NCBI RefSeq assembly: GCF_004118855.1
Contig: NZ_PDKF01000002.1
Coordinates: 62,001-126,000 of the forward strand
Source: Arcobacter sp. CECT 8983
GTDB lineage: Bacteria; Campylobacterota; Campylobacteria; Campylobacterales; Arcobacteraceae
DNA: 64,000 nt
Direction: 5' to 3'
Numbering within the stretch: the first letter of the stretch is position 1; each line of letters starts with the position of its first letter. Positions 8,344-16,914 of the stretch are shown here, piece by piece. The notes under the pieces are model-generated. The model searched no databases. It saw nothing but the letters and a program-made list of their open reading frames with translations, and was not told the DNA's origin. A program made the translations under genes and the position numbers.

Positions 8344-9312
8344 TTATTTTCCAAATTTAACTAAAAGAATTAACCCAAATATTGTCAAAAGTATTCCAAA
8401 AAGACTAGTTATACTTGGAGCTAAGGCTGATAAGAAAATCATTTCTGCAATCAAGGCAAAAAACACTTCCCCTGATTGAGAGGCATCTACAATCACAAGT
8501 TTTGATGAACTATTGGCAATACTTCTTGCATATAAAAATAAAGAAGTTGCAATTACCCCTGATAATAAAGAAACCATTGCTACACTTATAAACTGACCAC
8601 TTGAAGGAAGAGTAGGATTTGTTATAAAAAAAAGAACCACCCAAAAAGGAAAAGAACCTAAAGTTAATAAAAACACTTTTGCAAAGGCATTATTTAAGAT
8701 GGTATTTGAAGAGTTATTCTCTTTTCTTCTTTTTTTCTCTTCCCAAATTAATTGATTTCCTAAAGGATAAGAAAAAGCTGCAATAACAACAGGTATAAAA
8801 CCTAAAAGCAGTAAATCAAGGCTATCAATATTAAAATGCCCTAAATTAACAATTGTTACACCAATAAAAACTATTATAGTGAAAACCCAAGTTAGTTTTG
8901 ATACTTTTTTCCCAAAAAAAGAAAGAATTATCAATGAGGCTATGATTGTCAATTGCCAAGTTGTAGCAACTACCCAACCAGGAGAAAAATCAGATGCATA
9001 ACAAATCATTGAATAAAAAAATCCAAAGCCTATAGTTCCACTTATAGTATAAAACCAAAAACTATTTACATAATCTTTTAAAATCTTTTTTAAATAGGCA
9101 AAGTCTTTAAAAAATACAAAGCCCATTGCTAAAAATAAAACTGTATAAAAAAATCTAAGGCTTGCAGTCCAATACCAATGACCACCTTCTAAAGATATTG
9201 CTCTATTGATAACAAAAGTTGCACTAAAAAATAGCGCTGCTAGTAAACCAATAAGTAGAAGATAAAAAGAGCTTTGTTCATATTTTTGTATTATTTGTAT
9301 AAATCTATTCAA
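8344..9312 (-). CDS. DMT-superfamily multidrug efflux transporter (EmrE-like, ten helices)
   Basis: A 322-residue protein with ten membrane helices in two repeats. The start RAISLEGGHWYWTASLRFFYTVLFL and the long first loop match the 'putative multidrug resistance efflux transporter' branch of the drug/metabolite transporter superfamily rather than classic EamA proteins. It is convergent with dgkA (5 bases between stops) and divergent from the two-component operon. Substrate is unknown. Confidence 0.8.
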   Translation of the reverse strand: MNRFIQIIQKYEQSSFYLLLIGLLAALFFSATFVINRAISLEGGHWYWTASLRFFYTVLFLAMGFVFFKDFAYLKKILKDYVNSFWFYTISGTIGFGFFYSMICYASDFSPGWVVATTWQLTIIASLIILSFFGKKVSKLTWVFTIIVFIGVTIVNLGHFNIDSLDLLLLGFIPVVIAAFSYPLGNQLIWEEKKRRKENNSSNTILNNAFAKVFLLTLGSFPFWVVLFFITNPTLPSSGQFISVAMVSLLSGVIATSLFLYARSIANSSSKLVIVDASQSGEVFFALIAEMIFLSALAPSITSLFGILLTIFGLILLVKFGK

Positions 9313-9395
9313 GTGAAATCCTATTTAAAGATTATATCTCTTTCTTTTTATCCTAAAATAAAATAATCGTTCATTTTATATTCATATTTTTGTAC

Positions 9396-9401
9396 TATAA
9401 T
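9396..9401 (+). promoter_or_regulatory. -10 box six bases before the response-regulator ATG
   Basis: A perfect TATAAT lies at 9396-9401 and the ATG begins at 9408, leaving six bases between. A transcript starting at the usual distance would begin on or next to the start codon, so the mRNA may be leaderless. No Shine-Dalgarno sequence is present. Confidence 0.55.
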
Positions 9402-9407
9402 TTAATT

Positions 9408-10076
9408 ATGAAAATTTTAATTATAGAAGATGATGAAAAAATTATTAACTTTTTGAAAAAAGGTCTTGAAGAAGAATCTTATAGTGTTGATTACTCTTTG
9501 AATGGAGATGAGGGTATTTACTTAGCTAGTGTGAATACTTATGATTTAATACTTCTTGATATCATGCTTCCTATAAAAGATGGTATTGAAGTATGTAAAA
9601 CATTAAGAAACAATTCTATTTACACGCCTATTATAATGCTTACAGCAAAAGACTCTATAGAAGACAAAATAAAAGGTTTAGATATTGGAGCAAATGATTA
9701 TTTAGCTAAACCTTTTTCATTTAGTGAATTACTTGCTAGAATAAGAGTACAACTAAGGGCTACTAATCAAAATCAAACTACTCTAAAATTAGCTGATTTA
9801 GAATTAGATTTACTAACTAAAACAGCAAAAAGAGGTGAAGATATGATAAACCTTACAGCAAAAGAGTTCGCACTTTTAGAGTATCTAATAAAAAACCAAA
9901 ACAAAGTTTTATCAGAAAGTGTTATTAGTTCTTCACTAAGTAATATGGATGATATGAACATGAGTAATATTGTAAATGTATATATCTATAGATTAAGAAA
10001 TAAAATTGATAAACCATATGAAAAGAAACTTATCAAAACAATACGAGGCTTAGGGTTTAAAATAAGTGATGACTAA
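9408..10076 (+). CDS. OmpR-family response regulator
   Basis: A 222-residue two-domain regulator. The receiver domain starts MKILIIEDDEKII, with phospho-acceptor Asp in LILLDIMLP (about residue 51), Thr in MLTAKD and Lys in YLAKPFSF. The C-terminal winged helix-turn-helix has INLTAKEFALLEYLIKNQNKVLS and ends KTIRGLGFKI, typical of OmpR/PhoB DNA-binding domains. The ATG at 9408 is preferred because the protein then begins exactly at the first receiver strand; the TTG at 9390 would place the codons across the -10 box. The sensor kinase gene overlaps its end by 8 bases. The genes downstream (HD-GYP and cytochrome b561) suggest an envelope or redox signal, as inference. Confidence 0.93.
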   Translation: MKILIIEDDEKIINFLKKGLEEESYSVDYSLNGDEGIYLASVNTYDLILLDIMLPIKDGIEVCKTLRNNSIYTPIIMLTAKDSIEDKIKGLDIGANDYLAKPFSFSELLARIRVQLRATNQNQTTLKLADLELDLLTKTAKRGEDMINLTAKEFALLEYLIKNQNKVLSESVISSSLSNMDDMNMSNIVNVYIYRLRNKIDKPYEKKLIKTIRGLGFKISDD

Positions 10077-11439
10077 TCTATCTATTAAAAGAAAACTTCT
10101 TATTTATAATATCTTTATTCAAGTATTAATCTTAATGCTTTTTTCATTTTCTATTTATAAAACCTTAGAAGTGTCATCAAAGGATAAGTTAGAAGCTACA
10201 TTAAAAGTAATTTTACTTGATATTACAGATGATATTATAGAGCATAAAAAAGTGATTAATACAAGAGAATTTGATGAAGAAAAAGAGTATAAATTTGAAC
10301 CTTTATATATAAGACTTTTAAAAGAAGAAGATAAGTACAAAGAGATTAAAAATAACAACTTTCCAAGTGATATAATAGTTAATAATAAATACTTAAAAAC
10401 GCTTATTTTAAATCAAATCAAATTTGAGTATAAAAAGCACTATATAATTAGTAGATTAAAAATCCAAATGGATAAAAACTATTATGTTCTTGAAGTTGCC
10501 ACAAACTTTTCTGCTATAAACTCTACACTAGAAAACCTAGTTTATATTTTGATGTTTATAGTTCCTATTATTCTAATTTTATCTATTATTGGTGGTTACT
10601 TCTTAATTTATAAATCTTTTTTACCTATAGAAAAACTACTTCAAAATTTAAAAAGTATTAATGCAAGTGATTTATCAAAAAGGTTAGAATCAAAAAATAA
10701 AAATGATGAAATAGATTTATTGTCTCAAGAAATAAATAACCTTTTGCAAAGACTTGAAATCTCTTTTGAAAAGATTTCACAGTTTAGTTCTGATGCTTCC
10801 CATGAATTAAAAACTCCCCTTACAATTATTAGGGGAGAAATAGAAATAGCTTTAAGAAAAGATAGAGAATCAAGTGAATATAAAAAAACCTTATCAAACT
10901 GTTTAGATGAGCTTATTACCATACAACAAACTATTGATGATTTACTATTTTTAGCTAAAAATGAACATGAAGTTTTAGAAAAAAAAGAGGAAGTTATATA
11001 CTTAGATGAAGTTTCCCTTGAAGCTTACAAAGAGATGCAAGCTTTTGCAAAACTAAAAAATATCAACCTTGAATGTCAAATAAAAGAGCCTCTACAAATA
11101 AAAGGTCACCATAAACTTTTAAAAATAGCCATAAAAAATATTTTAAAAAATGCCATTACTTTTAGCCACAAAAACTCAACGGTGATTATTTCAAACTATC
11201 AAGATGAAGATAATCAAGTTATTTGTATAGAAGATAAAGGCATTGGTATCTCAAAAAAAGACCAAGAAAAAATCTTCGATAAGTTTTATAGAACAGATAA
11301 AAGTAGAAATAAAGAGTCTGGTGGTACAGGACTTGGAATGTCAATTGTTGAAAAAATTATAAAGATTCATAAAGCACAGATAAAACTTCAAAGTGAAGAG
11401 AATCTTGGAACAAAAGTATATTTTATATTTAGAGGTTAA
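10069..11439 (+). CDS. Sensor histidine kinase
   Basis: A 456-457-residue membrane kinase. Two membrane helices (about residues 12-32 and 157-180) flank a roughly 120-residue periplasmic sensor; then come a HAMP segment, the HisKA box SSDASHELKTPLTIIRGEIEIAL with His near residue 245, and a HATPase domain with NILKNAITFS (N box), DKGIGIS (G1), FYRTDKSR (F box) and GGTGLGMSIV (G2). Starts at GTG 10066 or ATG 10069 differ by one residue. It overlaps the regulator gene by 8 bases, so it is the cognate kinase. The periplasmic domain has no motif that tells the signal. Confidence 0.93.
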   Translation: MTNLSIKRKLLIYNIFIQVLILMLFSFSIYKTLEVSSKDKLEATLKVILLDITDDIIEHKKVINTREFDEEKEYKFEPLYIRLLKEEDKYKEIKNNNFPSDIIVNNKYLKTLILNQIKFEYKKHYIISRLKIQMDKNYYVLEVATNFSAINSTLENLVYILMFIVPIILILSIIGGYFLIYKSFLPIEKLLQNLKSINASDLSKRLESKNKNDEIDLLSQEINNLLQRLEISFEKISQFSSDASHELKTPLTIIRGEIEIALRKDRESSEYKKTLSNCLDELITIQQTIDDLLFLAKNEHEVLEKKEEVIYLDEVSLEAYKEMQAFAKLKNINLECQIKEPLQIKGHHKLLKIAIKNILKNAITFSHKNSTVIISNYQDEDNQVICIEDKGIGISKKDQEKIFDKFYRTDKSRNKESGGTGLGMSIVEKIIKIHKAQIKLQSEENLGTKVYFIFRG

Positions 11440-11442
11440 GAA

Positions 11443-13023
11443 ATGAATATAAAAAAAGTTGTAAAAATAAGTTTTATATTGATTGTTTTATCTATAATCA
11501 CTATATTTTCAATAAATAGTATAATTCTTGTAAAATTAAATGAAAACCAAAGTTCAAAAAAACAAATTTCAAATCTTGTTCTTACACAAGAAAATATGAA
11601 TCTTCTTGTAGAGGATATTATTAATTCAAACAGCATTGAACAACTAAATGAAATCAAAAAAGAGTTTCATACAAATGAGATTGCCTTTGAAAAAATTCTT
11701 TCTGAAATTTTTATAGAAGATAAAGACGATACATTAGATTTTTTTATCCAAGATATTCATAAACATCCTATTATCTCAAAACATTTACAACTGCTTTCTA
11801 AATCAGAAAAGAAAATTGAAGAGAAGTTTGACATGATTTTTAATCTACAAAAAAGAAAAATAGAGTTAAATAAACTTTTTAAAATAAATTATCCAAATGA
11901 AAGTAAAATTAGAAAAAATATAGAAAAAGAAATTTTAAAAACTAAAAATGTTCAGTTTATTCAACAATTTTCAGACATAAAATATTATAGTAAAGAAGTT
12001 CTTTTTCAACACAAAAATAGTAAATACTTACATATTTGGTTAGAAAAAGCAAAGCTACTAAAACAAAACTATAATAATGAAAAGTTTGAAGAGTATATAA
12101 AAGTTTTTAATAAAGTTGCAAACTATATTCTAAAGCTGGAAGAAGTAAAAAGAAAAGAGATTGAAACACAATCAAAAATCGATAATATCATTAAGAGTAA
12201 TAAGAAATTAAATACAACTATAGAAAATGAGATTGAAACTCTTTCATCAAATTTTATTAAATCTGCTTATTCTTTAATTATTTCATTACTTGTTTTTACT
12301 ATTATTTTTATAATCTACTTAGCTTTTAAAGTAAATAAAAATGTTTCTCTTAGTTTTGATGAAATTGAAGAAAAAGTAGAAAATGGATTAAAAACTATTA
12401 AAAAGTTAAATAATGAAATAGAGAATACTCAAAAAGAAGTTGTCTTTACTATGGGCGCTATTGGAGAAAGTAGAAGTAAAGAAACAGGAAACCATGTAAA
12501 AAGAGTAGCTGAATATTCTAAACTATTAGCTTTATATTATGGTCTTTCAAAAGAAGAAGCTGAACTTTTAAAACAAGCAAGTCCCATGCATGATATAGGA
12601 AAGGTTGCTATTCCTGACTCTATTTTAAACAAACCTGGAAGATTTGATGATAAAGAAAGAGAAATTATGAATACCCATGCACAACTTGGTTATGAAATGT
12701 TAAAACACTCAAATAGACCTCTTTTAAAAGCTGCTGCTATTGTGTCTTTAGAACATCATGAAAAATGGGATGGAACTGGTTATCCAAAAGGATTAAAAGG
12801 TGAAGAGATTCATATTTATGGAAGAATCACTGCAATTGCTGATGTCTTTGATGCCTTAGGAAGTGATAGATGTTATAAAAAAGCTTGGGAAGATGAAAAG
12901 ATATTCAAACTTTTTAAAGAAGAAAAAGCAAAACATTTTGACCCTAAATTAGTTGATATCTTTTTTGAAAAGCTAAATGAATTTTTAGAGATTAGAAATA
13001 AATTTAAAGATACGGAAGAATAA
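11443..13023 (+). CDS. Membrane-anchored HD-GYP cyclic di-GMP phosphodiesterase
   Basis: A 526-residue protein: N-terminal helix (residues 7-29), a long helical, lysine/glutamate-rich extracytoplasmic region, a second helix (about 278-298), a coiled-coil linker and a C-terminal HD-GYP domain. Catalytic motifs are intact: HDIGK near residue 383, a histidine in NTHAQLGYEML, HHEKWDGTGYP carrying the GYP signature, and ITAIADVFDALGSDR. HD-GYP enzymes hydrolyse cyclic di-GMP. It lies 3 bases after the histidine kinase gene and 1 base before the cytochrome b561 gene, making a four-gene operon. An intact active site suggests a functional hydrolase controlled by a periplasmic signal. Confidence 0.9.
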   Translation: MNIKKVVKISFILIVLSIITIFSINSIILVKLNENQSSKKQISNLVLTQENMNLLVEDIINSNSIEQLNEIKKEFHTNEIAFEKILSEIFIEDKDDTLDFFIQDIHKHPIISKHLQLLSKSEKKIEEKFDMIFNLQKRKIELNKLFKINYPNESKIRKNIEKEILKTKNVQFIQQFSDIKYYSKEVLFQHKNSKYLHIWLEKAKLLKQNYNNEKFEEYIKVFNKVANYILKLEEVKRKEIETQSKIDNIIKSNKKLNTTIENEIETLSSNFIKSAYSLIISLLVFTIIFIIYLAFKVNKNVSLSFDEIEEKVENGLKTIKKLNNEIENTQKEVVFTMGAIGESRSKETGNHVKRVAEYSKLLALYYGLSKEEAELLKQASPMHDIGKVAIPDSILNKPGRFDDKEREIMNTHAQLGYEMLKHSNRPLLKAAAIVSLEHHEKWDGTGYPKGLKGEEIHIYGRITAIADVFDALGSDRCYKKAWEDEKIFKLFKEEKAKHFDPKLVDIFFEKLNEFLEIRNKFKDTEE

Positions 13024-13024
13024 A

Positions 13025-13687
13025 ATGAAATCATATATTTGGACACTCCCTACTAGAGTTTTTCACTGGCTATTTGCCTCTTTTATGTTAATTGTTTTTT
13101 TAACTGATGATGATAAACTTTTAAAATACCATGCTATTGTAGGTTATTCAATTTTAGTTCTTATATTTTTTAGACTTTTTTGGGGATACTTTGGACCAAA
13201 ATACTCTAAATTTAAAGACTTCAATGCAAACAAAAAAAGTATCAAAGAGTTTATGAAAAATCTATTTAGCAAAAATCAAAACTACATAGGACATAACCCT
13301 TTAGCTTCACTTGTTATGCTTGGAATGTTTATTTTCTCATTACTAGCTATCTTTACAGGTATCGTTACTTATGGAGTTGAAGAACATAAAGGTATTTTGT
13401 CTTTTTTAAATAGCTCATTTTTCAAAAGCTTTGATGATATCCACGAATTTTTTGCAAATTTTATTATCTTTTTAGTTGTACTTCATTTAGCTGGCATTTT
13501 TATTGATAAAGTTTTACATGCAAAACATGAAACACTAAACTCAATTTTCACAGGATATAAAAAATTTGATACAAAAGAAGATATAAAATTAAATATTTTT
13601 CAAAAACTACTAGCCTTCTTGTTTTCTATAGCTTTAATTATATTTACTTTTTATAATCTCTTTTTTAATAGTATATTTATAAATTGA
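13025..13687 (+). CDS. Cytochrome b561-type di-heme membrane protein
   Basis: A 220-residue protein with four core membrane helices plus a C-terminal hydrophobic segment. Histidines expected for two b hemes are seen in TRVFHWLFA (His14), YHAIVGYS, DDIHEFFAN and LVVLHLAGI, matching bacterial cytochrome b561 / thiosulfate reductase b-type subunits that move electrons from quinol to periplasmic partners. The start codon is 1 base after the HD-GYP stop. No separate cytochrome c partner is encoded beside it. Operon membership with a two-component system suggests that its expression follows an envelope or redox signal. Confidence 0.85.
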   Translation: MKSYIWTLPTRVFHWLFASFMLIVFLTDDDKLLKYHAIVGYSILVLIFFRLFWGYFGPKYSKFKDFNANKKSIKEFMKNLFSKNQNYIGHNPLASLVMLGMFIFSLLAIFTGIVTYGVEEHKGILSFLNSSFFKSFDDIHEFFANFIIFLVVLHLAGIFIDKVLHAKHETLNSIFTGYKKFDTKEDIKLNIFQKLLAFLFSIALIIFTFYNLFFNSIFIN

Positions 13688-13690
13688 AAA

Positions 13691-13708
13691 GGTAAATTAT
13701 TTTTTACC
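13691..13708 (+). terminator. Weak terminator-like hairpin after the cytochrome b561 gene
   Basis: GGTAAA (13691-13696) and TTTACC (13703-13708) pair with a T-rich six-base loop, followed by ATTTTAATTT. The adjacent A-run and T-run can lengthen the stem. It closes the four-gene operon and may protect the following leader from read-through. Confidence 0.45.
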
Positions 13709-13750
13709 ATTTTAATTTAAACTAAAGTTACATTTGCTAATATTACATTT

Positions 13751-13800
13751 CAGGTTTGTGGTACAAACTGACATCTTGACCTTATCTTTCAAGTGCTGTC
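13751..13800 (+). promoter_or_regulatory. Two consecutive hairpins in the leader of fdhT
   Basis: The 190-base region between 13688 and the fdhT ATG holds two neighbouring inverted repeats. The first is GTTTGT (13754-13759) with ACAAAC (13763-13768), extended by CA/TG pairs. The second is GACA (13770-13773) plus CTTGA (13775-13779) pairing with TCAAG (13789-13793) plus TGTC (13797-13800) across a nine-base loop. They lie about 80-130 bases before the start codon. The structure is seen; a regulatory function is inference, and no known riboswitch class is recognised. Confidence 0.4.
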
Positions 13801-13877
13801 TTACTTTTTTATGGTTATTAATAAACTATTTTAAAACCATACTTTTCAAAACTATTTTATCATTGTTAGGAGAATGC

Positions 13878-15074
13878 ATGAACTTTTGGCAAAATTTCAA
13901 AAGAGATTTTTTAGTTAAATTTTGGGCTCCAATTCCTGCTGTTATTGCACTAGGAATTTTATCGGCTTATTATTTTGGACTTACAGGAACTTACTGGGCT
14001 GTTACAGGTGAGTTTACTAGATGGGGTGGACATGTTTTAGAAGCCTTTGGTGTAGATTTATCTACTTGGGGATATTACAAAATTATGAATATGGATGGTA
14101 ATATTTTTACAAGAGTAGATGGTGTGATGATTATTGGTATGTTTGCAGGTTGTATTGCAGCAGCATTTTGGGGAAATAATGTAAAACTTAGAATGCCAGC
14201 AAGTAATATTAGAATTTTTCAAGCATTAATTGGTGGTATTATTGCAGGATTTGGTGCAAGACTTGGTATGGGTTGTAACCTTGCAAGTTTCTTTACTGGT
14301 ATTCCTCAATTTACATTTCATGCTTGGATGTTTACTATTGCTATGATTTTAGGGGTTTATTTAGGAGCAAAGTTCTCTTTATTACCTTTTTTCCAATCTA
14401 AAATCAAGCTTCAAAAAGTATCTTGCACTAAACCTCTAAAAAAAGATGAGTCTAAAGTAAAAAGTCTATTTACTCTTGGTTCTTTTGCTTTTATTGCAAT
14501 TATTATTTGGGCTTTATATTTAATTTTTGCACAAGGAAGTACAAAACTTGGTATGGCTATGTTATTTGGTAGTGCATTTGGTCTTGCAATTGCAAAAGCT
14601 CAAATTTGTTTTACATCTGCATTTAGAGATATCTTTACAACAGGAAGAAGTGAATTAGCAAAAGCAATTGTTATTGGTATGGCTGTTTCAACTATTGGTG
14701 TATTTTCTTATATTATGATTGGTCAACCTCCAAAAATTATGTGGGCTGGACCAAATGCTATAATTGGTGGTATTTTATTTGGTTTTGGTATTGTATTAGC
14801 AGGTGGTTGTGAATGTGGTTGGATGTATAGAGCAGTTGAAGGTCAAGTTCATTTCTGGGTTGTTGGTATTGGAAATGTAATTGGTGCAACTTTACTTGCA
14901 TTTGTTTGGGATGATTTATCTTTAAGCTTAGCTACAAGCTGGCCAAAAATTAATCTACTTGAAGTATTTGGAAATTATGGTGGTCTATTCTTAAATTATG
15001 GATTACTAATTTTACTTTTTGCACTAATTTTAGTATTAGAAAAAAGATATTTAAATAAATCAAAAAATAGATAA
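13878..15074 (+). CDS. fdhT: YeeE/YedE-family transporter, FdhT-like
   Basis: A 398-residue polytopic protein with about ten membrane helices and the YeeE/YedE signatures GARLGMGCNLASFFTGIP and LAGGCECGWMYRAVEGQVHFW, each with a conserved cysteine that faces the pore in thiosulfate transporters of this family. With the small TusA-like gene 9 bases downstream it forms the pair known in Campylobacter jejuni as fdhT-fdhU, required for selenium-dependent formate dehydrogenase. The ATG at 13878 is preferred: TAGGAG precedes it closely and the protein starts MNFWQNFKRDF; the longer frame from 13734 runs through a structured leader with unrelated residues. Substrate (selenium or sulfur species) is inferred from the family. 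Confidence 0.82.
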   Translation: MNFWQNFKRDFLVKFWAPIPAVIALGILSAYYFGLTGTYWAVTGEFTRWGGHVLEAFGVDLSTWGYYKIMNMDGNIFTRVDGVMIIGMFAGCIAAAFWGNNVKLRMPASNIRIFQALIGGIIAGFGARLGMGCNLASFFTGIPQFTFHAWMFTIAMILGVYLGAKFSLLPFFQSKIKLQKVSCTKPLKKDESKVKSLFTLGSFAFIAIIIWALYLIFAQGSTKLGMAMLFGSAFGLAIAKAQICFTSAFRDIFTTGRSELAKAIVIGMAVSTIGVFSYIMIGQPPKIMWAGPNAIIGGILFGFGIVLAGGCECGWMYRAVEGQVHFWVVGIGNVIGATLLAFVWDDLSLSLATSWPKINLLEVFGNYGGLFLNYGLLILLFALILVLEKRYLNKSKNR

Positions 15075-15083
15075 GGATTTAAA

Positions 15084-15323
15084 ATGAATGTTGAAGAAAT
15101 TATTCCTGATTATAGACTAGATATGCAAGGAGAACCTTGCCCATATCCAGCAGTAAATGCTTTAGAAACAATGAAAGAGTTAAAAGAAGGAGAAATCCTC
15201 GAGATAATCAGTGATTGTCCTCAAAGTATTAATAATATCCCTGCTGATGCAAAGAATCATGGATACAAAGTATTAAATGTAGATAGTAGTGGTCCTACTA
15301 TTCGATACATAATTCAAAAATAA
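15084..15323 (+). CDS. yedF: TusA/YedF-like sulfurtransferase, FdhU-like
   Basis: A 79-residue protein with the TusA-family core DMQGEPCPYPAVNALETMKELKEGEILEIISDCPQS. The CPxP motif cysteine (about residue 18) is the sulfur- or selenium-carrying residue. The gene follows the YedE-like transporter by 9 bases with an AAGGA ribosome-binding site. The pair corresponds to YedE-YedF / FdhT-FdhU; the protein probably accepts imported sulfur or selenium and passes it to selenophosphate or formate dehydrogenase maturation. That role comes from family knowledge, not from this sequence. Confidence 0.87.
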   Translation: MNVEEIIPDYRLDMQGEPCPYPAVNALETMKELKEGEILEIISDCPQSINNIPADAKNHGYKVLNVDSSGPTIRYIIQK

Positions 15324-15368
15324 ATAATCAAGTTATTGATTTAAACTATTTTAAAAGAGCACATTGAG

Positions 15369-15374
15369 TATAAT
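15369..15374 (+). promoter_or_regulatory. -10 element before the UPF0126 gene
   Basis: A perfect TATAAT at 15369-15374 lies 21 bases before the ATG at 15396, with AAGAAGAAG as a purine-rich ribosome-binding region between. Confidence 0.55.
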
Positions 15375-15395
15375 ACCTCTTAAAAAAGAAGAAGT

Positions 15396-16001
15396 ATGAC
15401 TCCTTTAGAAATTGCTGACATAATTGGTATTATCTCATTTGCTCTAAGTGGCTTTTTAATTGCTGTTCACTATAAACTTGATATTTTAGGTGTATTTATA
15501 TCTGCATTTCTAACTGCCCTTGGTGGAGGAATGATAAGAGATGTAATAGCAAATAAAACACCTTATGTTTTAAGTGATAACCTCCCTATTATTTTAGTTA
15601 GTTCGACTTTATTCTTATCATTTATTTTTAAACTTCATAAAACAACTGATCTTGAAGGGAAGACTTGGTTTATTATCTCAGATGCTATTGGTTTAGTATC
15701 TTTTGCTATTACAGGAGCACTAATTGGAATAAGAGCTGATTTTAACTTCTTAGGTGTTTTAATGCTTGCATTTTTAACAGCAGTTGGAGGTGGTACGATT
15801 AGAGATATTTTAATAAATAAGGTTCCATCTATTTTAGTTTCCGAATTTTATGGAACTGTTGCAATTATAGTTGGTCTAATAACTTATTTCTTACACTTAG
15901 GTGGTATTTCATCAATTGTTACTTTAACAATTACTTTTATTTTTGGAGTAACATTAAGACTTTTAGCATATTACAAGAAATGGAGTTTACCTAAACTATA
16001 A
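15396..16001 (+). CDS. UPF0126 / TRIC-like channel-family membrane protein (YicG type)
   Basis: A 201-residue protein made of two tandem repeats of about 85 residues. Each repeat carries the family motif: DIIGIISFALSGFLIA ... LTALGGGMIRDVI and DAIGLVSFAITGALIG ... LTAVGGGTIRDIL. This is the UPF0126 fold, related to trimeric intracellular cation channels; the E. coli member YicG has been linked to glycine transport. About seven membrane helices are predicted. It is convergent with the diguanylate cyclase gene (6-base overlap). Transported species cannot be told from the sequence. Confidence 0.85.
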   Translation: MTPLEIADIIGIISFALSGFLIAVHYKLDILGVFISAFLTALGGGMIRDVIANKTPYVLSDNLPIILVSSTLFLSFIFKLHKTTDLEGKTWFIISDAIGLVSFAITGALIGIRADFNFLGVLMLAFLTAVGGGTIRDILINKVPSILVSEFYGTVAIIVGLITYFLHLGGISSIVTLTITFIFGVTLRLLAYYKKWSLPKL

Positions 16002-16913
16002 AGAGTTTACAACCTCATTTCTACCATGTTTTTTTGCAATATATAATAAATCATCTGCTCTTTTAAGTGTTGTTTCTACAGATTCATTAGTTTCTTTATT
16101 TAAAGTTGCAACACCAAAACTTGCAGTAACATCAATTTGATTTTCATCTACATTTATAACTGTATCTTCAATCTTTAATCTCATCTTTTCTGCTATTGTT
16201 GTTGCTTCTTCTAATTTAGCATTTATAAGTAAGATAATGAACTCTTCTCCACCAAATCTTGCTACTATATCACTTTTTCGAATACTATTTTTAAATATAC
16301 TTGCAACTTTAATTAGAACTTCATCACCTACATTATGTCCATAAGTGTCATTAATCTTTTTAAATCTATCAATATCAACTGCAATAATACTTATATCTTG
16401 TTCATTTCTTTTAGCTAATTCTAATGCTTTTTCAGAGTATTCATTAAAATATCTTCTATTATAAACTTTTGTCAGATAATCTTTATTTGTTAAATCAATT
16501 AACTCTTTATTTGCAAGTTCAAGTTTTAAATTAATTTCCCGTAAAGCTGTCTTGTCATAAATATATAAACAAACTATCTTCTTTTCTAAATCATAAGGAA
16601 CAATAGTTACATCTTGTTGCATAAACTCATAATGAGAATTAATTGAATTGATTCTTATTTTTATTAAATATTTATGTGGATCAACATTAAAATATGAAGG
16701 ACTTTTTGTTACAAGAGCTGCTTTTACTTTTCTTTTTAGCTTTTTTTCATCAATATATGAAAACTCATAACAAATATTTTTATTTTCAACATCAGTATTT
16801 AAAATATTTGTTCTTATTTCTAACCATCTATTCCAAGCTAATATATTTAGGTTTTCATCTAAAATTATAATTCCATTATCTATTGTATTAAACACAGTAT
16901 CATTAAATTTCAT
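15996..16913 (-). CDS. PAS-GGDEF diguanylate cyclase
   Basis: A 305-residue soluble protein. An N-terminal PAS-like segment (IIILDENLNILAWNRWLEIRT) is followed by a short helix and a GGDEF domain starting DLTNKDYLTKVYNRRYFNEY. The active-site loop is GGEEF, and RKSD sits five residues before it, so both the catalytic site and the product-inhibition I-site are intact. It should make cyclic di-GMP from GTP. It is the last gene of a CheY-CheC-cyclase operon, one base after the CheC-like gene, which suggests that the receiver controls cyclase output or that both feed motility. Confidence 0.9.
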   Translation of the reverse strand: MKFNDTVFNTIDNGIIILDENLNILAWNRWLEIRTNILNTDVENKNICYEFSYIDEKKLKRKVKAALVTKSPSYFNVDPHKYLIKIRINSINSHYEFMQQDVTIVPYDLEKKIVCLYIYDKTALREINLKLELANKELIDLTNKDYLTKVYNRRYFNEYSEKALELAKRNEQDISIIAVDIDRFKKINDTYGHNVGDEVLIKVASIFKNSIRKSDIVARFGGEEFIILLINAKLEEATTIAEKMRLKIEDTVINVDENQIDVTASFGVATLNKETNESVETTLKRADDLLYIAKKHGRNEVVNSL

Positions 16914-16914
16914 A

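Noticed and set aside
9390-9407. TTG start for the response regulator
   Set aside because: It would place coding sequence over a perfect TATAAT box and add six residues before the conserved first receiver strand.
13734-13877. N-terminal extension of the YedE-like gene by 48 codons
   Set aside because: The extension reads through two hairpins and has no ribosome-binding site, while ATG 13878 has TAGGAG just upstream and starts the family-like sequence.
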